DNA from: Papilionanthe hookeriana x Papilionanthe teres | Taxonomy: Eukaryota; Streptophyta; Magnoliopsida; Asparagales; Orchidaceae | DNA: 64,000 nt | NCBI GenBank assembly: GCA_022702705.1 | Contig: CM040421.1 | Coordinates: 6,206,090 to 6,270,089 of the forward strand | Direction: 5' to 3' | Part shown: positions 47,318 to 59,285 of the stretch, in pieces | Numbering within the stretch: position 1 is the first letter of the stretch | Layout of the letters: each line of letters starts with the position of its first letter | Notes under the pieces: model-generated | Databases searched by the model: none | What the model was told of the DNA's origin: nothing | What the model saw: the letters and a program-made list of their open reading frames with translations, nothing else | Made by a program: the position numbers and the translations under genes

Positions 47318-48630
47318 TTTCCTACAAAATATCTTATCTCTAGAACAGTTTCTTCACATAGGATTTCAACTAAGTTATTTTTCTAACATTCCTAAAATCA
47401 AAATTATAGTAACCTAAAGGTAATACCACATACCACAAGTCATTTTAAAAGTAATATTAAATTAAATACAGGCTACTGAGGACAAATAAAGTTTAACTTT
47501 GAAAGTTATTTTTCTTTCTCCCCCCAAACTTAAATTTTTAAATATTTTGCAATTAATTCCATAAAATGTAGCAGGAAGAAAAAGTAAAAACTAAAACTAC
47601 TAACTACTACAACATCCTATCAAATTCATATACATGCAAAATCAGGATAGAATGACTGCAGGAGAAAGTAAATCTAGCCTAAAACATACTTACAGTAATA
47701 TTACACTAAAAGAGATTATTTTCACTTTAAAATTTTATTTTTATTCCTACCACCAAACCTAAGTTTTAACTTATATAGCATTTAGTACATAAAATATAAG
47801 CAAGAAGAAACCCAGTTTAGAAATTCTATCTACCACAAATGTCTATCAAAAACATCTTCAATTATTCATCAGGACAGAACAATATGCAATAGAAAGTAAA
47901 TCTAAACTAATCATGCCAGAATGAAGTTCACTAAATAAAATTTTAATTAGCATAGCAGATATCAACAAGGGAATATAAAAATGTTCTTCAAGTCTTATAT
48001 AAAGTTATAACACAAACATAAACACACATATGATAAATGAGGACAATTCTTCCTTTAACATATCACATCTCACTAAATTACCTCTAATTTCTAACGAAAT
48101 CACTACACTAATAAATTAGGTACTTTTAAATGATTTTATACATTATAATCCTAAAGATAAAATTATCCCTGATGTATTGGCTCCTAGGCACCAATCTCAG
48201 GCATCGTCTAATCTCTTTAATTAAGCACCTCTAACAATTATAAATCGTAGTGTAAGATCATCCACAAATTATTCATCAAATAGGTTCGTGGATCCTACCA
48301 AATGAAATCAAAGTCAGAAAAAGGAAGTGTCAAATTTAAGATGGATCTGTCATAGGTTAAATTCATCATGTCTCTTGTAAAACTTAAATCCGGGTAAGCC
48401 TCAAGTCATAGTGGACTCGTCAATCCAACTACTACAAGAGAACATAAAAGTCTAACCATAATAAGAAGTTAAGGAATCAACTCCCTCATGACACACAAAG
48501 ATAAAAAAAAAAACAAACAATCCAAACATCTATCAACAACAATCAAACTTGAACAATCCACACTAAAGCAAGCACAATACAACACTAACAATCATGACTC
48601 TCAAGCACACTAAATCAAAGCACACTGATA
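47318..48630 (-). other. E3 internal 2, right part, non-coding
   Basis: Continues internal 2 after E4; co-linear with 26450-27760 of internal 1. It contains the CCCCCC/AAACTTAAA motif at 47520. No gene seen. Confidence 0.8.
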
Positions 48631-48634
48631 ATTA

Positions 48635-49914
48635 TGGGTTGCCTCCTATAAAGCGATTGGTTTTAACGTCGCGGGCCTAACAAATGATTCCCACTGGATC
48701 AAAATTCCAATTAAGTAATCCTCAATCAATCACCCAATCTTTTTCAGATCCTGGGATTCCTACAGAATTCTCAAATTGTAATTTTTCATTCAGCTCTTCT
48801 TTTTCAGATTGATTCATACCATTATTCCTCATATTTCTTTCTAGATCCAATATTTTTCTATTGATTTTCTCAATCCACATATTAATATCATCCTTGAAAT
48901 TTATAAGAAATGGATGTATATATGATAATTCAATATCTCCTAAATTTTGGATCAGATTCTCTTTAGATAATTCAGATTCTGGATCAAATTCTTCTACGTT
49001 ACTCTTATGATTCAAGTTATCTTCCAATTCTTCCCCTTGGTACTGAGTAAAGAGTTGAGGTGGTCATTCTATATATCTATCTATATCCTTTGGAATTTCT
49101 TCCATTGGTCTTTCAATCTTCTTTTCTTCTTTTTTCAACTCATCATTTATTTGAATCATATCCTCAAATTCAATAACTTTAAATTGCTCACCATTCATCA
49201 GCTTAGGGTTTATCTCAGGGTCACTAGGTAAAATCTCTTGGGGGCAACTGTTAATTGCATCATAATCTGCCCCATCTAGTTTTCTATATTCTTCATAGCC
49301 GCCCCTTCACTTTCTAGCTCACATGTCAATTGAATCACATCCTTTTCTAATAATAATTCCTTTTCCTCATCTTGTGGGTTAGAGTGAAATCTATAAGGAA
49401 AATAAATTCCTTCGCCAAAATCATCCTGATTATTCCAATCACATATCTGATTAAATTAATTATCTTCCCAAAATTGGTTTTCTCCTCCAAAATTAGTATT
49501 CCAGTTAAAGTTTGAATAATTTTTCCAACCTAGATTGCAACAATCAGAATAAGAATTGTACATCTCAGGGCCAGTTTCAAAACAGTTAGGCTCAATAAAT
49601 TGTCCAAATGAATTTTTCTTTATAACTTGGGGACCTTGAGGATAACACTTTATGTATTGATCTAACATCCTCTAAATATCACCAACCTGAGAACTTAATA
49701 AAGTAAGCATATCATCTTGAAAATTCATTACTCTCTTAGGGTTTACTCTTTCAAAATTACTAGAATTATAATCCAAATCTGAATATTCATTATATTGTCG
49801 ATCCGTCATTTCTACATTAAATCCATGGAGTCTTTTCTGATTCATCATCCTCCTAAAAGTTCTCTCTAAATCCAAGTCGTAAGAATCAAGATCTGCAGCT
49901 CCTGAAATACGCAT
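48635..49914 (-). pseudogene. gag: E3 gag-derived ORF, copy 2
   Basis: Starts MRISGAADLDSYDLDLERTF and, unlike copy 1, reads MMNQKRLHGFNVEMTDRQYN without a stop. Stops at about 49672 and 49456 and a frameshift near 49260 break it later; the last part (48722-49027) holds EEFDPESELSKENLIQNLGD and a coiled-coil-like helix DLERNMRNNGMNQSEKEELN, then stops and the RDVKTNRF-type end at about 48635-48670. Because the lesions differ from copy 1, the two copies complement each other in showing one original ORF. It is a Gag relic with an extra C-terminal helix, coding for no enzyme. Confidence 0.75.
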
Positions 49915-50085
49915 ACAAATTTAAAGACTTTAATAATAGGACAAATATCAAAAATATTTTTGGTATTTTGGATTTTTTTTTGAAAATAAACACACAATAA
50001 TTAAACACACTATATAGTACTATAAATTCCAAATCTAAGTCTTATAGGTTTAACTAAAATTCCTCTAAAGTTCTTACCGAAGCTT

Positions 50086-50102
50086 CCCCGGCAACGGCGC
50101 CA
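50086..50102 (-). other. E3 primer-binding site, copy 2
   Basis: Identical to the copy at 29220-29236 (minus TGGCGCCGTTGCCGGGG), next to LTRc. Confidence 0.9.
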
Positions 50103-50108
50103 AAAACT

Positions 50109-52017
50109 TGATGCGACTTTTTATATGTAAGAATTTATGACCTAAGATTTATATATTTATAATGATTTTTGTAAAGTCATAATTTCAAACGCAAGTATAC
50201 GTATCATATCAAGTAATACAGGGCTCTAATGGAGTCCCGTTTTTTGATCCCACAGAGAAGCGAGGTAAGAGGTTCATAGTCAAATTCTATTCTACTACTA
50301 ACAACCTTAGTTTGGAAGGGTGATATAAGTGGTTTTTCTAACAACTACTCCTAAATGCAGATGATTATATGTAAGGATAATAACTACTCCTAAATACAAA
50401 TATTACTTCTAAAGATAACCCTTTTTGGGGAAATTGGTTTGGTGAATTTTGAGATAATGAAATCTACTATTCTTATGTAATGAATTGGATAAAGTTTAGG
50501 AATGTGATGCATTAAATATTGTATATGTCAAATAGGAGCAATCCTATTCTTTACCCTCAAAAGAGTACCCCCTCTTTCAAGCATGTAAAGAACATTGACA
50601 TATCATAAGTTCAGTCACTAAATCTAAGGCTAGGCTGGGAGGATACCGGATATCACTATGGAGCTCTCACTCACTCTTCACCTGAAGGCTAGCCTTCGAG
50701 TTTAGTTACTAATCTTAGGACCAAATTGGGGATCTCAGCCTGTCACCCTGAAACCTCCAATTCGACGCCCATAAAAACCATATTTCCCTATTTATTTGCA
50801 CTCAATCCCCATGAACTACGCAATTCATTCATGGACATTGAATGTGGTTCCACTTTATTGAGAATTACACTGCTCTTTCGAGACAATGCAATTACAACGA
50901 ATTTTAACAATACAACGGGCCTTTATTGTAATGTAAATGAAGTGCAAGTAAAAAATCATCACATTTATAATTAAAACTCATTTTAGCAAGCATCCCAATA
51001 TTCTAAACATGAGTCCTACTCATTGCAAAAGAAAATTAGAATGAAAACAATGACATAATCTTCTCATGCCACTATTTTCATAGAAGAAGAAAGAGTAAGA
51101 GAAAGACATCACAAAGCACGAAGAAAACACTACGGAAAACTTCATTTCAAAGCAAATCCACAAAATAAGTGTTTACAATATCATAAGATAATGAAAAATA
51201 TAATACTTAGCTTTTTCCCCTTGTAAGAAAGATGAAAATCTCTCCCACAAAGTCTCCCGCAGATCCATGCAATGCTAGAATATTTCCTTACAGATTCTCT
51301 CAAAATCCCCTCACCAATCTCTCCAAAAAGGTAGAAATCTACATTTCTACTCCTATTCTCAGATCTCTAAGCATTCTTCAAGTTTTTCTTACTTCTACTC
51401 CTCTCTTTTTGGCTTCAAATTCGGTTTAAAATAGTGTAGGGATGAATTTCCCAAGAGGTGCATGAAGAAACCTTCCAAAAAGCGTCAAGATTCGATGTAT
51501 TTGGCCAATAACCGCTCCTGGCGTCGTTGGCGCCGTACTTGGGCACTGCCAGCACCCAAAAATCATGGTCGCGGGCTCCTAGCGCCGCGGGTTCCTAGCG
51601 CCGCGGGCGCCCGATAGGGCTCCGCGAGCGCCCTATTCTACATAGCTCCACCATTTTACTCTGTTTGGCTCCGTTTGAGCTCTGATTCGCCCCATTTTAG
51701 TTGCGTTGTGTTCCTAATAGACAGCCCTACAAAATAAGCATAAAAATAACCTTTCTTTAAAGTGTAATCTTATTCAAAAATATGCATGAAGTGTAAAAGA
51801 GATTAAGCATAGAAAGACTTATCGAAAGGTGTTAGGCCAAAATTTGCTTTCTTGGTCGTTTTTGCTCCAAATTGCACCGTTTCTACTTCTTTTTCTCCAA
51901 TCACCATATCTTGTACCTAAAATCAAAAAACATACAAAATATTTTCCTTTAAAGTGTAATATCATAAAAAATGAGTAAAATTATATAGCAAAAGGCGCAT
52001 ATATTTTAGGCGTGTCA
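50109..52017 (-). repeat. E3 LTRc (outer 5' LTR)
   Basis: TGATGCGACTTTT to GGCGTGTCA, next to gttgc (52018-52022). It shows the true LTR edge (minus TGACACGCC). The U3 GC-rich block is expanded by a local duplication (GGCTCCTAGCGCCGC / GGTTCCTAGCGCCGC, 51574-51606). The Athila block is at 50193. Confidence 0.88.
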
Positions 52018-52022
52018 GTTGC

Positions 52023-53340
52023 GTAATACTTCTTTAAATATCGTTCATTGATTGGAAGCATATATTGTTCTCCACAGCAATTCACAAGTTGGTGGGAACC
52101 TCTAGAGTAGACTGTCTCGACCATGAACGACCCCTCCCAAGTCAGTTCAAATTTACCTCCTATCTTGCGGTGTGCAAGAATAGGTCTCTCGAGAACTGGA
52201 ACTAAGTCACAGACTTTGAATGTCCTTAGGCGGACCAGCTTGTCGTGGGCCTGGATCATCTTAGCTTGATACAATTCCAGATTCTGTTATGCTAAAAGTC
52301 ATCTTCCTTCCAAGCTTTCAAATTCTTCTAGTCGTAGTCTAGCATTTTCTTCTGTAGTAATATTGTTCGCGACTGCAATTCTAAGAGACAGAAGCTGAAC
52401 CTCTAAGGGTAAGACGGCCTCGGACCCGTACACTAGAGCGTAAGGCGTAGACTGAGTAGGAGTTCTAAAAGTCGTTCTGTGGGCCCATAAGGCTTCTAAC
52501 AACTTCTCGTGCCAATTTCTCTTGTTGTCGTCCAAAGCTTTTTTTAAGATTTGGACGAGAGTTTTATTAAAAGTCTCGGCCAAGTCTTTCGCTCTTGGGT
52601 AGTAGATCGTTGAATATCGCCAGTCTATCTCGTGCCTTCTCACAAAATTTTTGATCTTTGTACTCTTGAATGCTGACCCGTTTTCTGAGATAATTCTGCG
52701 CGGTACCTCGAAACGGTAGACGACTTGATTCTTAAAGAACTGTAACACGTGATGTGCTTTCACTTCTCTGAGCGGTACTGCTTCTGTCCACTTTGAAAAT
52801 TAATCTGTAGCCGCAAGAATAAGGAGATGTCCTCTTGAGAAAGGTGGTTCTATCGGACCCACGATGTCCATGCCCCAACACTCAAATGACCACGACGCGA
52901 TTGTCGGATGCAGCACATTTGGCTGTTGATGTAGAACAACTCCATGCACTTATCACTGGTGACAGCTTTTGGAAACTTTCATGCAGTCGGTCATCATTGA
53001 GGGCCAGTAGTGCCCTAGTCTCTTAATCTTCATTTTCATCTTTGGACCTGACTGATGAGCGCCACAAAGTCCTGAGTTCTCTAACAATTTCACGGGCCTC
53101 GGACTCACTTAGGCACCTTAGCCACATCTGATCAAAAGACCTTATGTATAACATATTGTTTATTAATGCGTATGACAGAGTTCTTTTCTTAATCTAATGG
53201 GCCAATGACTTATCGTCCGGTAGGTTCCCTGTTTGTAGGTAGTCTATGAGCGGTTGACACCAATCTCCTGCAGTTTCGACCATACATTGCTGATTCGTTT
53301 CCTCTTTTCCTTCTGATTGGTGTATTGCATCCATGTCGAG
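52023..53340 (-). pseudogene. pol: T1 integrase
   Basis: Zinc domain in one frame around 52945-53090 (GLCGAHQSGPKM, GHYWPSMMTDCMK, KSCHQ; H2C2). The core is in 52299-52763: VPRRIISENGSAFKS, LAETFNKTLVQILKKAL, WAHRTTFRTPTQSTPYALVYG. The C-terminal part reads DLVPVLERPILAHRKIGGKF, LTWEGSFMVETVYSRG and PINERYLKKYYAT. The usual catalytic Asp of the SDNG motif is Glu here (SENG), probably a disabling change. Stops and frameshifts lie between 52770 and 53340. E3 inserted two codons before the stop. Confidence 0.85.
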
Positions 53341-53355
53341 CTGTGAAAGGACCTG

Positions 53356-53842
53356 TCATCCCTGAACTGACATTTCAACTGACTCATCCTGTAAGTAGGC
53401 AAATTCTTTTAAAAGGAGGGCTAGCGTGTCTGCAAGGGCATTTTCTCTTCTGGGGATCTTGTAGATCGTTACATTCGGAATCTGCTCCAGCAACTTCATT
53501 GCATACTGAAAGTACTGTTCGAGTCTTGGCTTCAAAATTCTATACTGTCCTGCAACCTGTTGTATGATCAACTGTGAATCACCGTAGATGTTGATATCTG
53601 TTATCCCCATCTGAATGGTCAACTCCAGTTCAGTTATAAGGGCTTCGTATTCTGCTTCGTTATTTGTGCACGGCTCTGTTAGGTGGTAGGAGTATCTTAA
53701 CATCCCCCGCTCCGGCGTTATAAATATTAGTCTGATTCATGCCTTACCGGGCACTATCGTTTGCAATTCTTTATCCTTCTATGCCGAAGATGCTCCGTCG
53801 AAGTACAGTTCCCAACGTCGATCGTCGGGGTCTTCTAAGCTC
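53356..53842 (-). pseudogene. pol: T1 second RNase H (archaeal-type, aRNH)
   Basis: WELYFDGASS (53790-53815), then after two stops FITPERGMLRYSYHLTEPCT, NNEAEYEALITELELTIQMG, INIYGDSQLIIQQVAGQY and RRENALADTLALLLKEF. This is the additional RNase H characteristic of Tat II/III elements, with Asp in YFDG, Glu in EAEYEAL and Asp in GDSQL still present. It lies between the gypsy-type RNase H and the integrase. Confidence 0.85.
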
Positions 53843-54300
53843 ATTATCTGCTCGTCGGGTAAGTCGTCGTTGAGAGGCGACTCTGCCGGTAAAGGGTGCC
53901 CTGCGATGAAGTCTGCTAGGACTTGTCCCTTTACGGCACAAAGAGGAATGAAAGTTATATCGAATTGCAATAGTATCATCGACCACCTGACAAGTCTGCC
54001 AGAAAACGTCGGACGAGTCATCAAATATTGCAATGGATTAAACTTCAAAATAAGGTTGACGTTATGAGAAAGCATGTAATGCTGAGCTTTTGAGCCGCGA
54101 AGATCAGGGCCAAACAATGCTTTTCAATAGGATGATAATTTACCTCCGTCGGGATCAGACGACGACTCAGGTAATAGAGAGCGTTTTCTTTACCCTCGTC
54201 ATTGACCTGGGCTAGCAGGGCTCCGAGGGAATCGTCTAAAGCCATGGTATAAAGTATCAACGGTCAACCTGAGACTGGGGCTGCTAAGACAGGAGGTGTC
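53843..54300 (-). pseudogene. pol: T1 gypsy-type RNase H (degenerate)
   Basis: LYTMALDDSLGALLAQVNDE, ALYYLSRRLIPTEVNYHPIE and KHCLALIFAAQKLS (54045-54260), then in another frame LMTRPTFSGRLVRWSMILLQ and VKGQVLADFIAGHPLP (53850-54000). It has lost parts of the active site relative to chromovirus-type enzymes, as is usual in elements that also carry aRNH. Frameshift near 54090. Confidence 0.8.
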
Positions 54301-55469
54301 ATTAAATACTGCTTAATTTCCTCGAAGTCCCACTGGCATTTTTATTCCCAAACGAATTTGGCGTCCTTTTTAACTAATGCCGAGAAGGGCTGACACCGAC
54401 CTGACAAATTCGAGATAAAGCGTCGAAGATATGCCAACTTCCCTTGAAAGGATCGTAGTTGTTTTAAGGTTTTGGGAGGCGGCATTTCTAAGATAGCTTT
54501 ATTCTTCTCCGGTTCGATTTAAATTTCGTGATGTCAGACAATGAATCCTAAGAATTTCCCAGAGGTGACGCTGAAGGCGCACTTCAGAGGATTCATTGTA
54601 AGGTTAAATTGTCTTAATCGCTCGAAAACAATTCTCAAATCATACAGATGATCTTCCTTCAGTTTTCTCTTGATGAACACATCATCCACGTAGCACTCGA
54701 CTTGGTTATGAATGAGATCATCAAAAATCCTTTTCATCGCTCTTTGGCATGTTTCCCCTGCGTTCTTCAATCCGAAAGACATCACTGTGTAGCAATATAC
54801 TCTGATTAGCGTTCTGAAGGCTGTGAGCTTTTCATCTTCTGGTGCCATCTTTATCTGGTTGTATCCTGACGATCCATCCATAAAAGAGAAGACCTCGTGT
54901 GTCGAAGCGATGTCGATCATTAATTCTGGAATTGGTAGTGGAAATTCATCTTTTGGGCATGCTTTATTCAAATCTCTGAAGTCCACACAGATTCTGATCT
55001 GACCGTTCTTCTTTCTGACTGGTACCACATTGGCTAACCAAGTTGGATATTGTTCTTCACGGACAAATTTGGCGTCGATTAATTTCTTCACTTCAGCTAT
55101 TACTTGTTGTTCAATCTCTAGATGCATTCTTCTCGGAGCTTGTCTGACTGGAACGGCAGTGGGATCCACTCCTAGCCTGTGAACTGCAACTTCTGGAGCT
55201 AATCCTAGCATTTCATCATAACTCCAAGCAAAACAGTCCTTGAATTCCATTAATAGCTTGATCATGTTTTCGGAGTCTTCTTTATTGAGTAAGGAGCTAA
55301 CAAAGGTCGGCCTAGGCTCTTCGCTAGTACCTAAGTTAACTTCCATTGACTCGTCTATTGTAGATTTAATATCTTCTTCAAATTCTGGCGGAGCATCTCT
55401 GATTGGTAGATCCTCGAGATCATCTGAAGCTTCTAAGCAGTTTTCATTAGGCTCACAAGTGACAACCAA
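54301..55469 (-). pseudogene. pol: T1 reverse transcriptase
   Basis: A 311-codon open segment (54534-55469): FKDCFAWSYDEMLGLAPEVA, PVRQAPRRMHLEIEQQVIAE, VVPVRKKNGQIRICVDFRDL, FMDGSSGYNQIKMAPEDE, VMSFGLKNAGETCQRAM and the catalytic VECYVDDVFIK, ending KFLGFIV. The connection region continues past a stop to about 54301. Motifs are of Tat/Ogre type (LNKACPKDEFPLP). This is the best preserved gene of T1. Confidence 0.92.
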
Positions 55470-55586
55470 GCAAAATTTCGTATCATCAACTGGAGCTATT
55501 GTGCCGAATCCAAGACCATGCTTTGAATTGGGAGGCTGACTGGCATTATTCCTTAATTTTTCAAAGCGCTGTGATTGACCTTTTGA

Positions 55587-56287
55587 TTACTGTTTAGGTA
55601 AGACACCACGCTGAATTAAATTTTGAACACAGGGAGAATACCACTCAAAAGGCAATTCCATTAATTCAGATGAAGTGACATCTTCAAATTGTACATCATT
55701 TTCAATTTTGGAAGAAGAAGCACCACGATAGAACTTAATCGGCTTAGCACTGCCATTATGCACTTCCTTGACCACCATACCTTCGACCTTACTAGGGTGG
55801 ATCGGGGTTAGGCTCATAGTATGTACATAATGATTAATCTTGTCGTACATTGATTTGTATTCTTCATTCTTTTCATCTTCGAGAGAGATCTTGAACTGGG
55901 GTTTCCTTTGGCTTATCTTCATTGCTTCTTTCTTGATTTCTTCTTCTTCTTCTTCGGAACTATTCTCTCAATCAACATCGATGGCTGGCTTCTTCTATTC
56001 AACTGTTCCACTGTTTCTTCTTCGACCTCATCCCCGACCTCAACCTCGGGTGCGAGTTCTGGAGAAACCTTCACCATCTCGTCGTAAGGGAGTGGTGAGT
56101 AACTGTTGAACAAGAATCTCAGACTCTTCATCTTCTCAAACTTCTTTTGCTTCATTTGGTATGGCATTTCTGGAAAAGATAGTTTTCTTCGGAGGTGCGT
56201 AGTAGGCTGCATCTTCGTGGATTTCGATTTCATGCACGGAGAACGGTTGCAAGTCACCTTTGATACACTGTTCTTCCCCTCCTTCAT
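55587..56287 (-). pseudogene. pol: T1 protease-to-RT linker
   Basis: Two overlapping open segments: 55919-56287 (MKSLRFLFNSYSPLPYDEMV, acidic stretch EVEVGDEVEEETVEQ, then polylysine KKKKKKSRKK) and 55587-55922 (PIHPSKVEGMVVKEVHNGSA, ELPFEWYSPCVQNLIQRGVL). Similar acidic/low-complexity linkers precede RT in Tat polyproteins. I recognise no catalytic domain. The segments are separated by a frame change around 55920 and from RT by a stop near 55585. Confidence 0.6.
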
Positions 56288-56415
56288 AATACTTTATGCA
56301 CTAGTGCAGAGACGACGGTACCATCCAGTTTTCATGGATCCAAGACCGATCCAGTAGAGCGTTGAACGATGTTTCAGAATCAATTATGTGGAATTTTGTG
56401 GTTGTCTTTGCCAAA

Positions 56416-58326
56416 TCACCGATCTTCATTAATAGTGTTATCAATCCAAGAGCTCTCTCCTTTCTGGTTAAAACCTCTGAGCATCAACCTGTTTGCTTCG
56501 AGATAACGGGCATCAATCTCTGAATAGGCTAACGTTTGAAGGTTCATTATGTTAATTGATGCTCCTGGATCAACTAACACCCTGGAGAGTGTGAATTTTT
56601 CAATACTGACTGAAATGTACAACGGTCGATTGTGATCAGCTATTCCAAGTAGCAAATCATTGTCCGTGAAGGTAACACCGCGCTGTTCTCTTAATGAGCA
56701 ATCCTCGTCGAAGGAATTACCGACCATTTTAGCCAAGCAAATTTCTGGATCAAGTAAAGCCTTGATCAAAGTTTCTCTCATCTCCTTTGACAGGATCAGA
56801 GCATCGTAGATGCTCAGTTTGGCTGGTAGCTTCCTAAGATGGGCTAGCACATTATAATCCACCTTGTTACCAGGCTCTTCAATTTCTTCCCGAATGGGCA
56901 ATTCTTCTGCTAGGGTTGGCTCTTCCTGGGCAATCACCTGCTTTCCCTTATCCTTTGGACCCATTCTCGGGGGTAGAACTTTTCCACTCCTTAGATTGAC
57001 TTCTGTTATATTTTCTGAATTTTGTTTCGAGTCTGTCGGTGTCTCCTCTCGAATCGGAACGACTGGCTCTTCTGGAGTTTCTTCGGAATCTGACAATTCT
57101 AATTCTATCGTGATCGGAGCTCCTCGAAATTCACAAATGGACTCGTCACTTCTTGAGCTTTCGTAGCCATTCTTGTGAATGTCTCCTCCTTCTTCAGGGT
57201 CATCGAGGTTTTGTATGATTTGAGAATTACTATTCGTATCAAAATCGAGATCCGGATTAGGTTGGTTGTCGTTAGTTACGTAATGGTTAGAGACAGTTAG
57301 AACATAGCCAACAGCATAACTCTTATCATTATAAGATCCCGCCGGGGCGAGCAAATAATTATATAGAGTCAGAGGTTCGAGGAATTTCTCCCCTGAATCA
57401 GAAACAACCATCCTAAGAAAAGCAGCCCCTACTCTACCCTTCGAAGCCTCAGTTTTCTCTTCTTCCACGATCTCCTCCTCCTTTTGGGGCGGTTCTTCAA
57501 TCGCAAGCGATAGTGCCGGCTTAACAGGTTTCAAATTCTGAGTTGAAGCACGCACCGAAGCGGTCTGGATGTGATCCAAAATTTTCTTCGAAGACTTCAT
57601 CCAGACAGTACTCCATCCATCATCGGTCGTGTACGGGTCTATCGGAACAATAGGATCCGTTGAAATAACATTGACGGAACCTCCTTTTTGGGGCTCCTTC
57701 ATGTATTCCTTCGGGATCGTTATGTTCCCCTTCCGGAGGTTATCCTCGAGCCAATTCTTAAAGGTGAAGCAGTCTTCTATCTTATGTCCGAGCATCCTAT
57801 GGTAGGGACAGTAATTCAGATGGTCCTTCTTGTTGACTTCTTCTGGCCTCTTGGGCTCTGGCAGCTGAAAGTTAGGTGTCTTAATCGAACTATGAAACAT
57901 CTGGGCCACTGCTTCAGTCTTGAAGGGGTATTCCTTATTCAAAAGCTCCTTCATTTTGTACAATGGGCGAGGCGGCGGTTGATCATGCTGCCGTGATTGA
58001 TAACTCGGTCGAGCCTGTTGATAGCCCTGCTGAGGTTGCTGATAGCTCTGTTGAGGTTGTTGGTAAGTCCGTTGCGGTGGTTGATAACTTGGTTGTGGCC
58101 GCTCTGGCTGTATCTGTACTGGTTGTTTACCTTTATCCACTGTCGCGATGATTCCTGATTTCTTCTCGAAAGCTTTCACGGGCTTCTGCTTATCAGTCTT
58201 GTCGACGAAACTTAGTTGTTTTGCCTCCTCCTGTAAGCTCCCGGACTTACTAAGCAACTTCTCGAAAGTCTTAATTTTGAATCCTTTAAGGAGAAGTGCT
58301 ATCGGGCCGTGAATGCTCTTCAACAA
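56416..58326 (-). pseudogene. gag-pol: T1 gag C-terminus and aspartic protease
   Basis: A 636-codon open frame, in frame with the capsid segment 58354-58629 and separated from it by one TAG. Order: a Gln/Pro/Tyr-rich repeat (YQQPQQSYQQPQQGYQQ), the Zn-knuckle-like YCPYHRMLGHKIEDCFTFK typical of Tat Gag, long acidic linkers, LRSGKVLPPRM, then the protease: SVSIEKFTLSRVLVDPGASI and NIMNLQTLAYSEIDA. The active-site triplet reads D-P-G where D-G/S/T-G is usual. The open frame ends just after GFNQKGES, before the second protease motif. Confidence 0.85.
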
Positions 58327-58353
58327 GATACCAATTGCATGTTGTTCCTGAAG

Positions 58354-59006
58354 CTAAGGTTCACACTTCATGCTTAAGTTTCTCCATCGAAGTATGTAAT
58401 CTACCAGGGTTTCATTCGGTTTCTGTTGCTCCACCACTAGATCACCGATAGTGATGTGGTATCGGGCCCCAACAAACCGCTTAACGAAAAGGTTCTCCAA
58501 TTCTGAAAAGGTCTTAACTGAACCGTTCAGCAATTCTGCGTACCAATCGAAGGCAATCCCTGACAAACTACTGACGAACTGACGAACTGACGAAAGAGCA
58601 AAGCGTCGCTCCCACCAGCATTGCAGCAACTAGCACGAAAATGTGCGACATGCTGCCGTGGGTTTCTCGTACCGTCAAAAGTCTTAAACAGAGGTGGTAC
58701 GAAGCCTTTCGGGTATTGGACTGCATTAAACTCTTCAGGGTAAGGTCTAACCATCTGAATAGATGCTCCGCTCTTAGAATAGGCTAAGGCTTCTCGCACC
58801 TGCTGTTCTACCATATTCTTAATATCATTTTCGAAAATCATGCTTTGCGCTGAATCCTTCTTTGGCTGTTCATCTCCATTGACGGATGTAACTTCTTTTC
58901 CTCCATCTGCAATGTGAATGATCTCTGGGGGTGTTTCCTTCTGAGGTTGAAGCTGACTCTGGAGAGTGGCTAAGGCGGCCGCCATCTCCTCCATCCTCTT
59001 TGCCAT
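58354..59006 (-). pseudogene. gag: T1 gag capsid domain
   Basis: 58527-59006 begins with a helical segment (KRMEEMAAALATLQSQLQ) and continues to YPKGFVPPLFKTFDGTRNPR and QHVAHFRASCCNAGGSDALL. It then frameshifts into 58354-58629 with SSLSGIAFDWYAELLNGSVK, FSELENLFVKRFVGARYHIT and VDYILRWRNLSMKCE, the retrotransposon gag domain of Tat elements. The frameshift is caused by an 8-bp tandem duplication (GACGAACT units at 58571-58596), seen as RQFVSSSVV versus RQFVSSLSG. Confidence 0.88.
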
Positions 59007-59285
59007 CTGAGAGATCGTGTCATCCTTTTCTTGAAGACGCGCTCACATTGCTTCTGGTTTGTCTCTTTCTGAAGTTGACAGAGCTCCCTGCAGAGCTGAC
59101 GATGCTCTGGTCTCGACCATATTGATCTCAGCAAATTCTTTATCCATGAATTCTGATGAATCCAGTTCATTTCCCAATCCTTTTCTTCTTTCCCTTGCCA
59201 ACCGTCGGATGTCAGTTCTTAGCTTTCCTATAGCATCCTTAAGTGATCTTTTCCAAATGGTCTCGCGGTTGTCCGGCGACGATTA

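Larger units (their letters stand above)
23871..52017 (-). mobile_element. E3, non-autonomous Athila derivative in tandem-array form
   Basis: Flanked by the perfect 5-bp duplication gttgc (23866-23870 and 52018-52022) in the end of T1 pol. The order is LTRa 23871-25738, internal 1 25739-29242, LTRb 29243-32903, internal 2 32904-50108, LTRc 50109-52017. Without the later insertions both internals are about 3.5 kb and co-linear. They hold a PBS, one gag-derived ORF and a long non-coding 3' region, with no protease, RT or integrase. The solo LTR (30417-32205) and E4 (33622-47317) are secondary insertions. Transposition would have needed enzymes from a full Athila element. Confidence 0.88.
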
